The notes under the pieces were generated by a model. That model did no database searches and was not told the DNA's origin. It worked only from the letters and a program-made list of their open reading frames with translations. Position numbers and translations under genes: made by a program. Below are positions 26,169 to 35,160 of a stretch of 35,602 bases of DNA, one piece after another; positions within the stretch are counted from its first letter, which is position 1; each line of letters opens with the position of its first letter. This DNA is from Phenylobacterium sp. GTDB lineage: Bacteria > Pseudomonadota > Alphaproteobacteria > Caulobacterales > Caulobacteraceae. The stretch covers positions 1 to 35,602 of the forward strand of contig JAGOQB010000020.1 of assembly GCA_017991675.1 (NCBI GenBank). Direction: 5' to 3'.

Positions 26169-26867
26169 ATGAAGACTCTCACCACCGCGCTTCTGGCCGC
26201 CGCGGCCACCGCCGCCATGAGCGGCGCCGCCTTCGCCCAGGACGAAAGCCCGCTGGACCTCTCGTTCAACGTCGGCGCGGCCACCGACTACGTCTGGCGC
26301 GGCGTCAGCCAAACCGATGAAAGCCCGCAGATCTACGGCGGCGTCGACGCCACCGTGGGCATCGTCTACGCCGGCACCTGGCTGTCGAACGTCGACTTCG
26401 GCAGCGGCAACGACACCGATTTCGAACTCGACCTGTACGCCGGCGTCCGCCCGCAGCTCGGCCCGGTGACCCTCGACCTGGGCATTCAATACTACGGTTA
26501 CATCAACGCCCCGACCGGTTCGGACCAGGACTTCATCGAGTTCAAGGCCGCCGGCTCGGTTCCGGTCGGCCCGGCCACCGTCGGCGCGGCCGTGTTCTGG
26601 TCGGACGACTTCTACGGCGGCACCGGCAACGCGACCTATGTCGAGCTGAACGGCTCGAGCCCGATCGGCGAGAAGTTCAGCGTCTCGGGCGCCGTCGGCC
26701 ATCAGGACGTCGACTATGACGGCGACTACACCACCTGGAACCTCGGCGTCGGCTACGCCCTCACCGACTTCCTGGGCGTGGACCTGCGCTACCACGACAC
26801 CAATGAGCACGATTTCGGCGACCTCTATGAGAGCCGCGTCGTTCTTGGTCTCAAGGCCGCCTTCTAA
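26169..26867 (+). CDS. TorF family putative porin
   Basis: This 232-residue outer-membrane protein begins with a signal peptide cleaved after AFA (residue 23). The mature part has amphipathic beta strands throughout, including LDLSFNVGAATDYVWRGVSQT, the opening signature of the TorF/gcw_chp group. It ends in the beta-barrel phenylalanine (LGLKAAF). It probably forms a small barrel with 10-12 strands; cargo is unknown. GGGGA lies 10 bases before the ATG. A strong intrinsic terminator follows 24 bp after the stop. The gene stands alone. Confidence 0.9.
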   Translation: MKTLTTALLAAAATAAMSGAAFAQDESPLDLSFNVGAATDYVWRGVSQTDESPQIYGGVDATVGIVYAGTWLSNVDFGSGNDTDFELDLYAGVRPQLGPVTLDLGIQYYGYINAPTGSDQDFIEFKAAGSVPVGPATVGAAVFWSDDFYGGTGNATYVELNGSSPIGEKFSVSGAVGHQDVDYDGDYTTWNLGVGYALTDFLGVDLRYHDTNEHDFGDLYESRVVLGLKAAF

Positions 26868-26890
26868 AGGCCGCGAGATTTGAGGAAGTG

Positions 26891-26930
26891 GAGAGCCGCC
26901 TCGGCGACGGGGCGGCTCTCTTGCTTTATT
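26891..26930 (+). terminator. Intrinsic terminator after the porin gene
   Basis: GAGAGCCGCC, a 10-base loop and GGCGGCTCTC form a perfect 10-bp stem, followed by TTGCTTTATT. It is oriented rightward and separates the porin from the polysaccharide locus. Confidence 0.85.
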
Positions 26931-27013
26931 CCCGGCGACTACTGCGGGAATTCGGCCACAGGTCGAAAAAACATCGTTCTCCTGCGGAGCGAAAACCTCG
27001 CCTTGGAGTTTCA

Positions 27014-27042
27014 TTGGACGGTCGCGTTGACGCGTCTATGTT
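27014..27042 (+). promoter_or_regulatory. Candidate promoter of the polysaccharide dehydratase gene
   Basis: TTGGAC (27014-27019), a 17-bp spacer and TATGTT (27037-27042) match the RpoD consensus at five and four positions. The site lies 34 bp before the ATG at 27076 and just after the porin terminator, where a new transcript is expected. Confidence 0.4.
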
Positions 27043-27075
27043 GCCAACCTTCGGACACGACGCGGAGCGCGATTC

Positions 27076-29013
27076 ATGGAGCAGATTGCCAATCGGGCTC
27101 AGACCATCGTCGCTGACGCCCTGATTGCAGCTGGCGGTTTCTTCCTGGCTTACCTGCTGGCCTCTGGCCAGTTCCTGGATACTGTCGACCCTGCTCTTCC
27201 TGCATTGAAGCTACTTCAACTGACCGGCATCTATACCGGTCTGGCTGCGCTGTTTTCGACGCTGTTCCGCCGCGAGCTGTCGCCCTGGCGCTACGTCTCG
27301 ATCCCCGACGTCCTGGTCCTGGCCCGCACCGCCTTCCTCACCGCCGGCGTCTTCCTGCTGCTAGTGTTCGTGCTCAACCGCGCCGAAGGCCTGCCGCGCT
27401 CGGCCCTGGCCATGGCCGTGATCTTCCAGATGGGCGGCTCGATGGGCGCGCGGCTGATGCGCCGCGCCATGCACGAGCACGCGCTCGACAGCTTCTCCCC
27501 GCTCAAGGCCATCAAGGACCGCACGCCGAACGCGCCGTCGCTGCTGCTGATCGGCTCGCCGGCCCTGGCCGACTCCTATCTGCGCGACGCCGCACGCCGC
27601 CATGACCAGGCCTGGACCCCGGTCGGCATCGTCAGCCCCGACGCTCGCGACCTCGGCCAACAAGTCCGCGGCGTCTGCGTCATCGAGAGCCTCGCCAACC
27701 TGGACGAGGCCCTGGCCGACCTGCGCCGGTGGAACCGCTATCCGCGCGCCATCCTGTTCCTCGACGAACCGGGCCGCCTGAAGGGCCTGACCGCCGACCA
27801 GTTGGGCCAGCTCAAGAACGACGGCATCCGGCTGCTGCGCCGCCCCTCGATCGTCGAACTGGCGCACCACGAAGGCATGCCGCTGCTGCCGATGCGCGAG
27901 ATCAGCGTCGAAGAATTGCTGGCCCGCGACCCGATCGAGCTCGATCGCGCCGCGGTCGGCGCCCTGATCCAGGGCCGCCGCGTACTGATCACCGGCGCCG
28001 GGGGCTCGATCGGCGCCGAGCTCGTGCGTCAGGTTTCCCAGTTCCGGGCCGCCCACGTCACGGTGATGGACTTCTCCGAGACCTCGCTGTTCGAGATCGA
28101 CCGCGAGATGGCCGAGACCTGGCCGCAGCTGTCGCGCACCGCCGTGCTCTGCGACGTGCGCAACGCTCACCGCCTGCACCAGGCGTTCCAACGCGAAAAG
28201 CCGGACCTGGTGTTTCACGCCGCGGCGCTGAAGCACGTCTCGATGGTCGAGCAGCACCCATGCGAGGGCGTGCTGACCAACGTTGTCGGCACCTGGAACG
28301 TGACCGAAGCGGCGCGCGCCTGCGGCGCGGCCCAGATGATCCTGATCTCGACCGACAAGGCCGTCGATCCGTCGAACGTCATGGGGGCCACCAAGCGCCT
28401 GGCCGAGGCGGTCATCCAAGCCCAACAGTCTGGGCAAGGCACCCGCTTCTCGGCGGTGCGGTTCGGCAACGTGCTCGGCTCGGCCGGCTCGGTGGTGCCG
28501 ATCTTCCGCTCGCAGATCGAGCGCGGCGGGCCGGTGCGGGTCACGCACGAGAACATCGAACGCTTCTTCATGACCATTCCGGAGGCCGCCCAGCTTGTGC
28601 TGCACGCCACCGCGCACTCGGCCGAGGGCGAAGAGACCCAGCACGCCCGTCTGTTCCTGCTGGAAATGGGCGAACCGGTCCGAATCATGGATCTGGCCCG
28701 CCAGATGATCGCGCTGTCCGGGCACGTGCCGGGCAAGGACATCGAGATCGAGGTCACCGGCCTGCGTCCCGGCGAGAAGCTCACCGAGCTGCTGCTTGAC
28801 GAGACCGAACGCTCCCTGCCCTGCGCCCCCAAGGTCATGGAGGTCGTCTCCTCTTCCGCCCTGCGGATCACCGCCAATCACCTGATCGAGCTGGAAGCCA
28901 TGGCCCAGGGCGGCGACGTCGACCAGGTGCGCAGCAAGCTGTTCGACATCGTGGCCCAGGTGCGCGGCGAGAAGCCGTCGACCCCGGCGCTGCGGGTGGT
29001 GTCGAGCGCCTGA
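27076..29013 (+). CDS. Membrane-bound nucleotide-sugar 4,6-dehydratase (CapD/WbpM/WbqV-like)
   Basis: This 645-residue inner-membrane enzyme makes a UDP-4-keto-6-deoxy-HexNAc from UDP-GlcNAc for surface glycans. About four hydrophobic segments (residues 10-125) come first, then a Rossmann-like region (155-230), then the catalytic SDR domain with TGAGGSIGAE at 306-315. STDKAVDPSNVMGATKR (425-441) holds the active site; Met436 replaces the usual SDR tyrosine, with Lys440 kept, as in WbpM-type enzymes. Later DFRPGEKL-like LRPGEKLTELL is also typical. GGAG lies 6 bases before the ATG. It is the first gene of the polysaccharide locus. Confidence 0.92.
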   Translation: MEQIANRAQTIVADALIAAGGFFLAYLLASGQFLDTVDPALPALKLLQLTGIYTGLAALFSTLFRRELSPWRYVSIPDVLVLARTAFLTAGVFLLLVFVLNRAEGLPRSALAMAVIFQMGGSMGARLMRRAMHEHALDSFSPLKAIKDRTPNAPSLLLIGSPALADSYLRDAARRHDQAWTPVGIVSPDARDLGQQVRGVCVIESLANLDEALADLRRWNRYPRAILFLDEPGRLKGLTADQLGQLKNDGIRLLRRPSIVELAHHEGMPLLPMREISVEELLARDPIELDRAAVGALIQGRRVLITGAGGSIGAELVRQVSQFRAAHVTVMDFSETSLFEIDREMAETWPQLSRTAVLCDVRNAHRLHQAFQREKPDLVFHAAALKHVSMVEQHPCEGVLTNVVGTWNVTEAARACGAAQMILISTDKAVDPSNVMGATKRLAEAVIQAQQSGQGTRFSAVRFGNVLGSAGSVVPIFRSQIERGGPVRVTHENIERFFMTIPEAAQLVLHATAHSAEGEETQHARLFLLEMGEPVRIMDLARQMIALSGHVPGKDIEIEVTGLRPGEKLTELLLDETERSLPCAPKVMEVVSSSALRITANHLIELEAMAQGGDVDQVRSKLFDIVAQVRGEKPSTPALRVVSSA

Positions 29014-29037
29014 GACGCCCCGCTGCGCGGTGCGGGC

Positions 29038-29064
29038 GTGACGCGGCCGCGCCGAGAGTATAAT
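29038..29064 (+). promoter_or_regulatory. Candidate promoter giving a leaderless epimerase mRNA
   Basis: A perfect TATAAT lies at 29059-29064, with GTGACG (29038-29043) 15 bp upstream. Transcription starting about 7 bases after TATAAT would begin at or within 2 bases of the ATG at 29073. No Shine-Dalgarno is present, which fits a leaderless message. Confidence 0.4.
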
Positions 29065-29072
29065 CGGGCCAT

Positions 29073-30095
29073 ATGGCGATAATTCTGGTCACCGGCTCGG
29101 CCGGCTTCATCGGCTCCCATGTCGCGCATCGTCTGCTGGACCGCGGCGACAGCGTGGTGGGTCTCGACAACCTCAACGCCTATTACGACCCGACGCTGAA
29201 ACAGGCGCGGCTGGCGCGGCTCGAGGCCCGCGAGGGCTATCGTCATGCCGCCATCGACCTCGCCGACCGCGAGGCCATGGCGCGACTGTTCGCCGAGGCC
29301 AAGCCCGACCGGGTGATCCACCTGGCCGCCCAGGCGGGGGTTCGCTACAGCCTCGAACAGCCAGCGGCCTATGTGGACGCCAACCTCGTCGGCTTCGGGA
29401 ACATCCTGGAAGGCTGTCGCGCGGTGCAGGCCCAGCACCTGGTGTTCGCCTCGACCAGCTCGGTCTACGGCGCCAACGGCAAGCTGCCGTTCTCAGTGCA
29501 CGACAGCGCCGTCCACCCGATCACCCTCTATGCGGCGACCAAGCTGGCCAACGAGGCCATGGCCCACTCCTACGCCCATCTGTTCGGGATCCCGTCGACC
29601 GGCTTCCGGTTCTTCACCGTCTACGGTCCGTGGGGCCGGCCGGACATGGCCCTGTTCAAGTTCACCAAGGCGATCCTGGACGACCAGCCCATCGATGTCT
29701 TCGGCCAGGGCAAGATGCAGCGCGACTTCACCTATGTGGACGACATCGTCTCGGGCGTGGTCGCCGCGCTCGACCGCCCCGCGCAGATCGATCCGAACTG
29801 GGATGCGATGGCGCCCGATCCGGCCACCAGCGGCGTCGCGCCGTACCGCATCCTCAACCTCGGCAACAGCCAGCGGGTCGAGCTGATGCGCTACATTGAG
29901 GTGCTGGAAGAGAAGCTGGGCCGCAAGGCCAAGCTGAACCTGCTGCCGATGCAGCCCGGCGACGTGACGCGCACCGAAGCCGACGTCACCGACACCAAGG
30001 CCGCGCTCGACTACGCGCCGTCCACGCCGATCGAGGTCGGGGTGTCGAACTTCGTCGACTGGTATCTCGACTACTATCGCGTCGGGTCGAACTGA
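29073..30095 (+). CDS. UDP-glucuronate 4-epimerase-like NAD-dependent epimerase
   Basis: This 340-residue extended SDR has the NAD motif TGSAGFIG at residues 7-14. The catalytic residues are Ser130 or nearby (STSSVYG), Tyr153 and Lys157 (LYAATKLANE). LDNLNAYYDPTLKQARL and RFFTVYGPWGRPDMALFKFTKAI are hallmarks of UDP-glucuronate 4-epimerases (LpsL/CapI type), which make UDP-galacturonate. The full length matches that group. It follows the dehydratase gene by 59 bp but appears to have its own promoter. The product would supply an acidic sugar to the polysaccharide. Confidence 0.93.
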   Translation: MAIILVTGSAGFIGSHVAHRLLDRGDSVVGLDNLNAYYDPTLKQARLARLEAREGYRHAAIDLADREAMARLFAEAKPDRVIHLAAQAGVRYSLEQPAAYVDANLVGFGNILEGCRAVQAQHLVFASTSSVYGANGKLPFSVHDSAVHPITLYAATKLANEAMAHSYAHLFGIPSTGFRFFTVYGPWGRPDMALFKFTKAILDDQPIDVFGQGKMQRDFTYVDDIVSGVVAALDRPAQIDPNWDAMAPDPATSGVAPYRILNLGNSQRVELMRYIEVLEEKLGRKAKLNLLPMQPGDVTRTEADVTDTKAALDYAPSTPIEVGVSNFVDWYLDYYRVGSN

Positions 30096-30098
30096 GGC

Positions 30099-30251
30099 TC
30101 AGCGGCGGCGGTCGCGGGCGGCCGCCGCATCGTCCTTTGCGCGTCGCGCGGCCTCACGCGCGGTACGGCGCTCGTCGAGAATCGACCAGACGATCAGGCC
30201 GATGATGCAGGCCGCCAGGAACGGCAGGGAAAACTGGCCAAGTCGTTCCAT
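30099..30251 (-). CDS. Predicted 50-residue single-span membrane protein
   Basis: The product begins MERLGQFSLPFLAACIIGLI, has one hydrophobic helix (about residues 8-25) and a strongly charged tail rich in Arg and Ala (REAARRAKDDAAAARDRRR). The tail can form a helix. AAGGA lies 9 bases before the ATG. It fills the gap between the convergent epimerase gene and the UDP-sugar dehydrogenase gene, ending 3 bp after the epimerase stop. I know no family for it. Codon positions look coding, with G/C at most third positions, but in such GC-rich DNA this is weak evidence. Confidence 0.5.
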   Translation of the reverse strand: MERLGQFSLPFLAACIIGLIVWSILDERRTAREAARRAKDDAAAARDRRR

Positions 30252-30323
30252 CCGGAAGGGTCCTTCACCGTAGCGTCGACGGTCTAGTCGATAACAGGGT
30301 TCCGCGCCCTGGCAAGCGGCCCG

Positions 30324-31613
30324 CTAGAGCCGCAAATCCGCCGCGCCCTGCGGGAACATCGCCTTGACGTCGTAGAGCACCGCGCCCGGCTTGCCCAAGG
30401 CGCGGATCGCCTCGACGCCCATCGCCTTGAACTCGTTGTGGGCCACGGCGACCACGATGGCGTCGTAGGCGCCCTGCTCCAGGCTCGCGACCGGAGCGAC
30501 GCCGTACTCGGCCTGCGCCTCCGCCGGGTCGGCCCAGGGCTCATGCACGTCGACCGCGATCTCGTACTCGCCAAGCTCGCGGACGATGTCGATGACCCGG
30601 GTGTTGCGCAGGTCCGGGCAGTTCTCCTTGAACGTCAGCCCCATCACCAGCACCCGCGCCCCGCGCACCTGGATCTCGCGCCGGATCATGGTCTTGACCA
30701 ACTCTTGGGCGATGTAGCCGCCCATGCCGTCGTTGATCCGCCGCCCGGCCAGGATGACCTGCGGGTGATAGCCGGCGTCCTCGGCCTTGGAGGTCAGGTA
30801 GTAGGGGTCGACCCCAATGCAGTGGCCCCCGACCAGGCCTGGGGTGAACCTCAGGAAATTCCACTTGGTGCCGGCCGCGGCCAGCACCTCCTGGGTGTCG
30901 ATGCCCAATCGGTTGAAGATCAGCGCGAACTCGTTGATCAGCGCGATGTTCAGGTCCCGCTGAGTGTTCTCGATCACCTTGGCGGCCTCGGCCACGCGGA
31001 TCGAGCTGGCCAGATGCGTGCCGGCCGGAACCACCGCGGCGTACAGGGCGTCGACAAACTCCGCGGCCTGCCGCGTCGAGCCGGCGGTCACCTTGATGAT
31101 CGTCGACAGCCGGTGCTGGCGGTCGCCCGGATTGGCCCGCTCGGGGCTGTAGCCGCCGAAGAAGTCCGTATTGAACTTCAGGCCCGAGACCTGTTCGATC
31201 ACCGGCACGCAGTCTTCTTCAGTCGCGCCGGGATAGACCGTGGATTCGAAGATCACCACCGCGCCCTGGCCGATCGCCCGGCCCACCGTGCGACTAGCCG
31301 ACAGCAGCGCCGTCAGGTCCGGCCGCTTGTAGCGATCGATCGGCGTCGGCACCGTGACGATGAAGACGTTGCAGGCCTTCAGCGCCGCCTCGTCGGCCGC
31401 AAAGGTCAGGCCGCCAGCCGCGGCCAGTTCCTCGGCCGAGGTCTCCAGCGTGCGGTCGTGGCCGGCCTTGAGCTCGGCGATCCGCTCGACGTCGATATCG
31501 AACCCGACCACCGGGTACTTCTCGGCCAGCGCCACGGCCAGCGGCAGCCCGACATAGCCAAGGCCGATCACGCCGATCGCGGCCGGCGTGCGGGTGAAGG
31601 GATTCTGCAGCAT
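30324..31613 (-). CDS. UDP-N-acetylhexosamine 6-dehydrogenase (TviB/WbpA-like)
   Basis: This 429-residue enzyme oxidises C6 of a UDP-sugar to the uronate with two NAD+. The NAD motif [13 protein letters not shown] is at residues 14-26, and the catalytic Cys265 lies in [25 protein letters not shown] and [16 protein letters not shown] are typical of the UDP-GlcNAc/GalNAc dehydrogenases (TviB, WbpA) rather than UDP-glucose dehydrogenases. The expected product is UDP-HexNAc uronate for the polysaccharide. It starts 14 bp after the stop of the AGE-family gene on the same strand, so the two form an operon. Confidence 0.93.
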   Translation of the reverse strand: MLQNPFTRTPAAIGVIGLGYVGLPLAVALAEKYPVVGFDIDVERIAELKAGHDRTLETSAEELAAAGGLTFAADEAALKACNVFIVTVPTPIDRYKRPDLTALLSASRTVGRAIGQGAVVIFESTVYPGATEEDCVPVIEQVSGLKFNTDFFGGYSPERANPGDRQHRLSTIIKVTAGSTRQAAEFVDALYAAVVPAGTHLASSIRVAEAAKVIENTQRDLNIALINEFALIFNRLGIDTQEVLAAAGTKWNFLRFTPGLVGGHCIGVDPYYLTSKAEDAGYHPQVILAGRRINDGMGGYIAQELVKTMIRREIQVRGARVLVMGLTFKENCPDLRNTRVIDIVRELGEYEIAVDVHEPWADPAEAQAEYGVAPVASLEQGAYDAIVVAVAHNEFKAMGVEAIRALGKPGAVLYDVKAMFPQGAADLRL

Positions 31614-31627
31614 CGCCGATAGGTCTC

Positions 31628-32800
31628 CTAGCGTCCGGTCGCCCGGAACAGCTCCGTGCAGGCGCAGAGGATATGGTAGAACGACGTGGCGGGCGCCGGC
31701 TCGTCGACAAAGGTTCCGTCAGGCCGCAGCTTGTCGCGCCAGGCCCCTGCGGCCGGCGTCCGAAGGTAGCGCCGCAGCACCTCGGCCGCCTCGATCTTTC
31801 CGGCCGCGTCGCCGAACAGCAGCTCGGCCTTCAGGTGCTCGGTCTGCGGCCAGAGCCGCGCCGTCGCCTCGCGCACCGAGAAGTCGTCCCACAGCTCATT
31901 CATGACCACCTGGCGGCCCGAGTCGATCCCCCGCCGGCCAGCGTCATAGAGGCCGCGGGCCGCGGCCAGGGCGTCCTCGCGCCCCCGCAGGCGGCCCCAC
32001 TTCTCCAGCAGCCAGGCCCACTCGAACTGGTGGCCCGGCTCGACCAACCGCCCATCGTCGCCATCGACCAGCCGCCAGTCGGCGTCGAAGAACTCGCGCA
32101 GGAAGCCGCCCTTGGGGTCGATGAACACCCGCAGCGCCATCTCGACGATCTCGTCGGCCATGGCGTCCCAGACGCCGCCCTCGTTCTCCGCCCAGGCCAG
32201 CGCGCCCTCCAGCAGGTGCATGTGGGCGTTGGCCTGATAGGGGTAGGCGATGTTCTCGGTGAAGCCGCCGGCGGGGTTGCGCATCGCGTCCAGGCCGTTC
32301 AGCACCCCCAGCGCGATCTGGCGCAGGTCCAGCCGATCGGGATCGACCCGGTGCAGGGTCGCCGTGCCCAGCAGGGCGAAGGCCTGGTCGTAGAGCATAG
32401 GCGTGTCGTCGAGCGGCGCTCCGTCCAGGCCGACCAACGTGCGGAACAGGCCGTCCGGCCGCAGATAACGCTCCAGGAAGAAGTCCATCCCGTACCAGGC
32501 CGCCTCGCGCCAGGGACCGTCCCAGCCCATCGCGCCGGCGGTGGCGAACACATAGGTCTGGCGGCCTTGCACGCGCGCGCGGCGCGGGCCCGGGCGCGGC
32601 TCGCCGTCGATGCTCAGCGCCTCGTAGTAGCCGCCGCGCTCGCGGTCGGCGCCGCTCCGCCACCACAGCGGCAATGCGGCCTCCCGCACCCAGCGGTCAT
32701 ACCAGGCGCCTGCGGCGTCCAGGCTCTCGAAGGGGGCTTCGTCCCGAGGATCCACGCTCTCGTCCCGTCGCGGCGGCGAATCGACTTTCAATACTTCCAA
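31628..32800 (-). CDS. AGE family epimerase/isomerase
   Basis: This 390-residue (alpha/alpha)6-barrel protein belongs to the N-acylglucosamine 2-epimerase family, which interconverts sugars such as GlcNAc/ManNAc or mannose/fructose. Conserved pieces are [29 protein letters not shown] and the C-terminal [13 protein letters not shown]; the histidines in these are the expected catalytic and binding residues. Related proteins are often annotated as mannose-6-phosphate isomerase, so the substrate is open. The TTG start at 32800 has AAGGA 5 bases upstream. It is the first gene of an operon with the UDP-sugar dehydrogenase. The first 25 residues are poorly conserved in type and may include extra sequence. 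Confidence 0.88.
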   Translation of the reverse strand: MEVLKVDSPPRRDESVDPRDEAPFESLDAAGAWYDRWVREAALPLWWRSGADRERGGYYEALSIDGEPRPGPRRARVQGRQTYVFATAGAMGWDGPWREAAWYGMDFFLERYLRPDGLFRTLVGLDGAPLDDTPMLYDQAFALLGTATLHRVDPDRLDLRQIALGVLNGLDAMRNPAGGFTENIAYPYQANAHMHLLEGALAWAENEGGVWDAMADEIVEMALRVFIDPKGGFLREFFDADWRLVDGDDGRLVEPGHQFEWAWLLEKWGRLRGREDALAAARGLYDAGRRGIDSGRQVVMNELWDDFSVREATARLWPQTEHLKAELLFGDAAGKIEAAEVLRRYLRTPAAGAWRDKLRPDGTFVDEPAPATSFYHILCACTELFRATGR

Positions 32801-33004
32801 CCTTGTCCTTGCGGCCCCTCGATAGCGCGTCGGGGCCTACGCGTCATCGCGATTGCGCCGATGCCGGATATGGGCAGCTTGAGGCGAAATTGCGGGAGCC
32901 CGCGCGCGTGCCTCCGCGAGGCCGGAATCCATTCCTCAGGGCGAGGGAGCTAGACTAGATTGGACGTCCTCGTGGACGCCGTCTGACACCATAGAGGGCT
33001 TGAT

Positions 33005-33652
33005 ATGCTCGGACTGTTAAACGCCACCGTCTTCCAGCTCAGGCTCTACCTGATGAAGCGGCGCCAGTTCGACAATCTGGCCCTGCGCAAGCGGTTCCGC
33101 GAGCGCTACGACATCGACATCGGGATGTACTCCTACGGCTGCTTCGACCAGTGGCGCATGCCAGGCCCGATCCGCATCGGGCGCTACTGCTCGTTCGCCA
33201 ACACCGTGCGCTCCGCGCCGATCAACCACCCGCTGGAGGCCCTGACCACGCACCCGGCGCTCTACGAGAAAAAGTTCGGCGTCGTGGACACCGACATCAC
33301 CTGGGACGAGCCGCTGATCGTCGAGGACCACGTCTGGGTGGCCCACAACGTGGTGATCCTGCCGAGCTGTAAGTTCAACGGCCGCGGCGCGGTGATCGGG
33401 GCCGGCGCCATCCTGACCAAGAATGTCGACCGCTACGCCGTGATGTTGGGCAATCCTACGCGCAAGATTCGCGACCGGTTCGAACCCGAACTGGCGGCGG
33501 CCATCGAGGAGAGCCGCTGGTGGGAGCTCGACACGCCCGAGCTACGGCGGCTCGTGCAGAGCCGCGGCGACATGGTCAACCATCCGAGCGTCGCGGGCCC
33601 TCGAGGCCTGGCGCCGGAGCCAGCCGGTCAGCGGCTAGCGGCTAGCGGCTAG
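33005..33652 (+). CDS. Hexapeptide-repeat (CatB/xenobiotic-type) acyltransferase
   Basis: This 215-residue left-handed beta-helix acyltransferase resembles sugar O-acetyltransferases. It has IGRYCSFANTVRSAPINHPLEALTTHP, where the histidine of NHP is the usual catalytic base. DHVWVAHNVVILPSC and GRGAVIGAGAILTKNVDRYAVMLGNPTRKI complete the helix, and a 45-residue tail follows. It probably transfers acetyl to a sugar of the repeat unit. GAGGG lies 7 bases before the ATG; GCTAGACT at 32949-32956 resembles a Caulobacter -10 box. The 3' end carries a heptamer repeat and overlaps the convergent flippase gene by 11 bp. Confidence 0.88.
   Translation: MLGLLNATVFQLRLYLMKRRQFDNLALRKRFRERYDIDIGMYSYGCFDQWRMPGPIRIGRYCSFANTVRSAPINHPLEALTTHPALYEKKFGVVDTDITWDEPLIVEDHVWVAHNVVILPSCKFNGRGAVIGAGAILTKNVDRYAVMLGNPTRKIRDRFEPELAAAIEESRWWELDTPELRRLVQSRGDMVNHPSVAGPRGLAPEPAGQRLAASG
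33630..33650. repeat. Heptanucleotide tandem repeat (AGCGGCT x3)
   Basis: Three perfect copies of AGCGGCT in a row, followed by a partial fourth (AGCGGG). The tract covers the last codons of the acyltransferase gene and the last codon and stop of the convergent flippase gene. Since 7 is not a multiple of 3, gain or loss of one unit would shift the reading frame at both ends. Confidence 0.85.
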
Positions 33653-35012
33653 CGGGCTTTAGGGTCCGCAGCAGGCCGACCACTTCGCCGATCGTTTCCC
33701 GTTCGCGCAGCACCACCAGGATGGCGAGGCCGCCCAGCAAGGCGGCGAGTATGGCGGCGGCCGGGTAGTGGCCGGCGTCGACCGCCGACGCAGCAGCATA
33801 GATCGCCGCAAAGGCCACGGCGAAGGCCGCCACGCGATCCCAGCCGTCCCAGGCCGGGAAGCCGACCTGACGGTTGAGCAGCGCCAAGGCGACGATCATG
33901 GCGGTGAACTCGCCCAAGATGAAGCCGGCCAGCACGCCAGGCAGACCGCCTAGCGTCATGAAGCCGATGATCGCCGCGGGCATCGCCACAAGACGTGCGA
34001 TGTTGTTGATCATGACGATGCGGCTTGCCCCGACACCGAGCGCCACATTGGTCGGCCACAGTCGGATGAACCGCGCGGCCTGCAGCATGCCGATCAAGGC
34101 GATCACGGTCGCCGGAAGGTGGAAGGCCTGACCATAGAGCAAGTCGACCGCGGTGGGCGCCACAAGTGCGAAGCCAGCCGCGATGCCGAGCCCCAATAGC
34201 ACCGCCCGGCCCGCTAGCCGGTCCGCCGCCTGCTTGAGCAAGATCGGGTCGCCCCGAGCGGCCGAGATCACAGGCAGATTGGTGGCCCCAAGAATGCGAA
34301 TGACCATCGCTGCGGGCGAACTGACGAGCAGCAGAACCGCCGTATAATGGCCAAGCGCGGTGACCCCCAGTTGGTGGCCGATCAACACGCGGTCGCCTTG
34401 CGATCCGATGAACAGAAGCAAGCCGTTGACGACCAGCGGACCGGCGAACGTCACCAGCCGCCTCGCATATTCCTTCGAGTAGCCGATGGCGTAGGGCCGC
34501 TTGGCCGTGAGATGCGAGACGATCACCTGCACCACGGGACGCGTGATGAGTCCGTACAGGATCGCCGTGAAATCGCGCGTGTAGTAAGCCGCGACGATGA
34601 TCGCCGCAGTGCTGGCCAGCTCAGCGAGCGCGATGCCAAGCGCCTCGGGCCGGAAATCATGCGCCCTTTGCGCTCGCCGAAAGTCCAGGTGCATCCAGCC
34701 GCCGATCAACGGGGCGATCGCCAAGATCATCAGGCCGGAGGCAAGCGCCGGCTCATCATAGATCAGCGCCGTCGGATAGGCGGCTATGAGCAGCCCCAGC
34801 GAGATGAATATGCCGCGGCCGACGAAGACCAGCTGCACGAGTTTCTGCACGGTCGGCTTGTCGCCGTCGCGATCTTGAATCAGAAACCGATCACTGCCGT
34901 TGTCGCTGATCGACTCAAAGAACGACGACGTCAAAATCAACAGCGCCGCGAGGCCGAGTTGTTCGGGGCCGAGCAGCCGCACCATGATGGTGTAGCGCGC
35001 CAACGAGCACAC
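33642..35012 (-). CDS. Oligosaccharide flippase (Wzx/PST type)
   Basis: This polytopic inner-membrane protein of at least 456 residues has about 12-14 hydrophobic segments and the MOP-superfamily character of Wzx/RfbX flippases. These move lipid-linked repeat units across the membrane. MVRLLGPEQLGLAALLILTSSFFE is the typical first helix pair, with FRRAQRAHDFRPEALGIALAELAST later. The GTG at 35012 is the only canonical start, but it cuts the first helix. The frame stays open upstream for 23 more codons whose translation (VIRQGTRAYVAASVLAQ) looks like a true flippase N-terminus. An ATT at 35060 with GAGG 8 bases before it is a candidate start. It overlaps the acyltransferase gene at the 3' end. 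Confidence 0.88.
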   Translation of the reverse strand: MCSLARYTIMVRLLGPEQLGLAALLILTSSFFESISDNGSDRFLIQDRDGDKPTVQKLVQLVFVGRGIFISLGLLIAAYPTALIYDEPALASGLMILAIAPLIGGWMHLDFRRAQRAHDFRPEALGIALAELASTAAIIVAAYYTRDFTAILYGLITRPVVQVIVSHLTAKRPYAIGYSKEYARRLVTFAGPLVVNGLLLFIGSQGDRVLIGHQLGVTALGHYTAVLLLVSSPAAMVIRILGATNLPVISAARGDPILLKQAADRLAGRAVLLGLGIAAGFALVAPTAVDLLYGQAFHLPATVIALIGMLQAARFIRLWPTNVALGVGASRIVMINNIARLVAMPAAIIGFMTLGGLPGVLAGFILGEFTAMIVALALLNRQVGFPAWDGWDRVAAFAVAFAAIYAAASAVDAGHYPAAAILAALLGGLAILVVLRERETIGEVVGLLRTLKPASR

Positions 35013-35160
35013 CTGCGCGAGGACCGACGCGGCGACATATGCTCTGGTGCCTTGGCGAATGACTGCGCCCTCAACCTTCGATCAAGCCAACCGCCACTGC
35101 GACTGACGTCCCATCTGCACTCACGCCGGGGTTCACCCAGCGCCCCGGCTCGCGCCTCAA

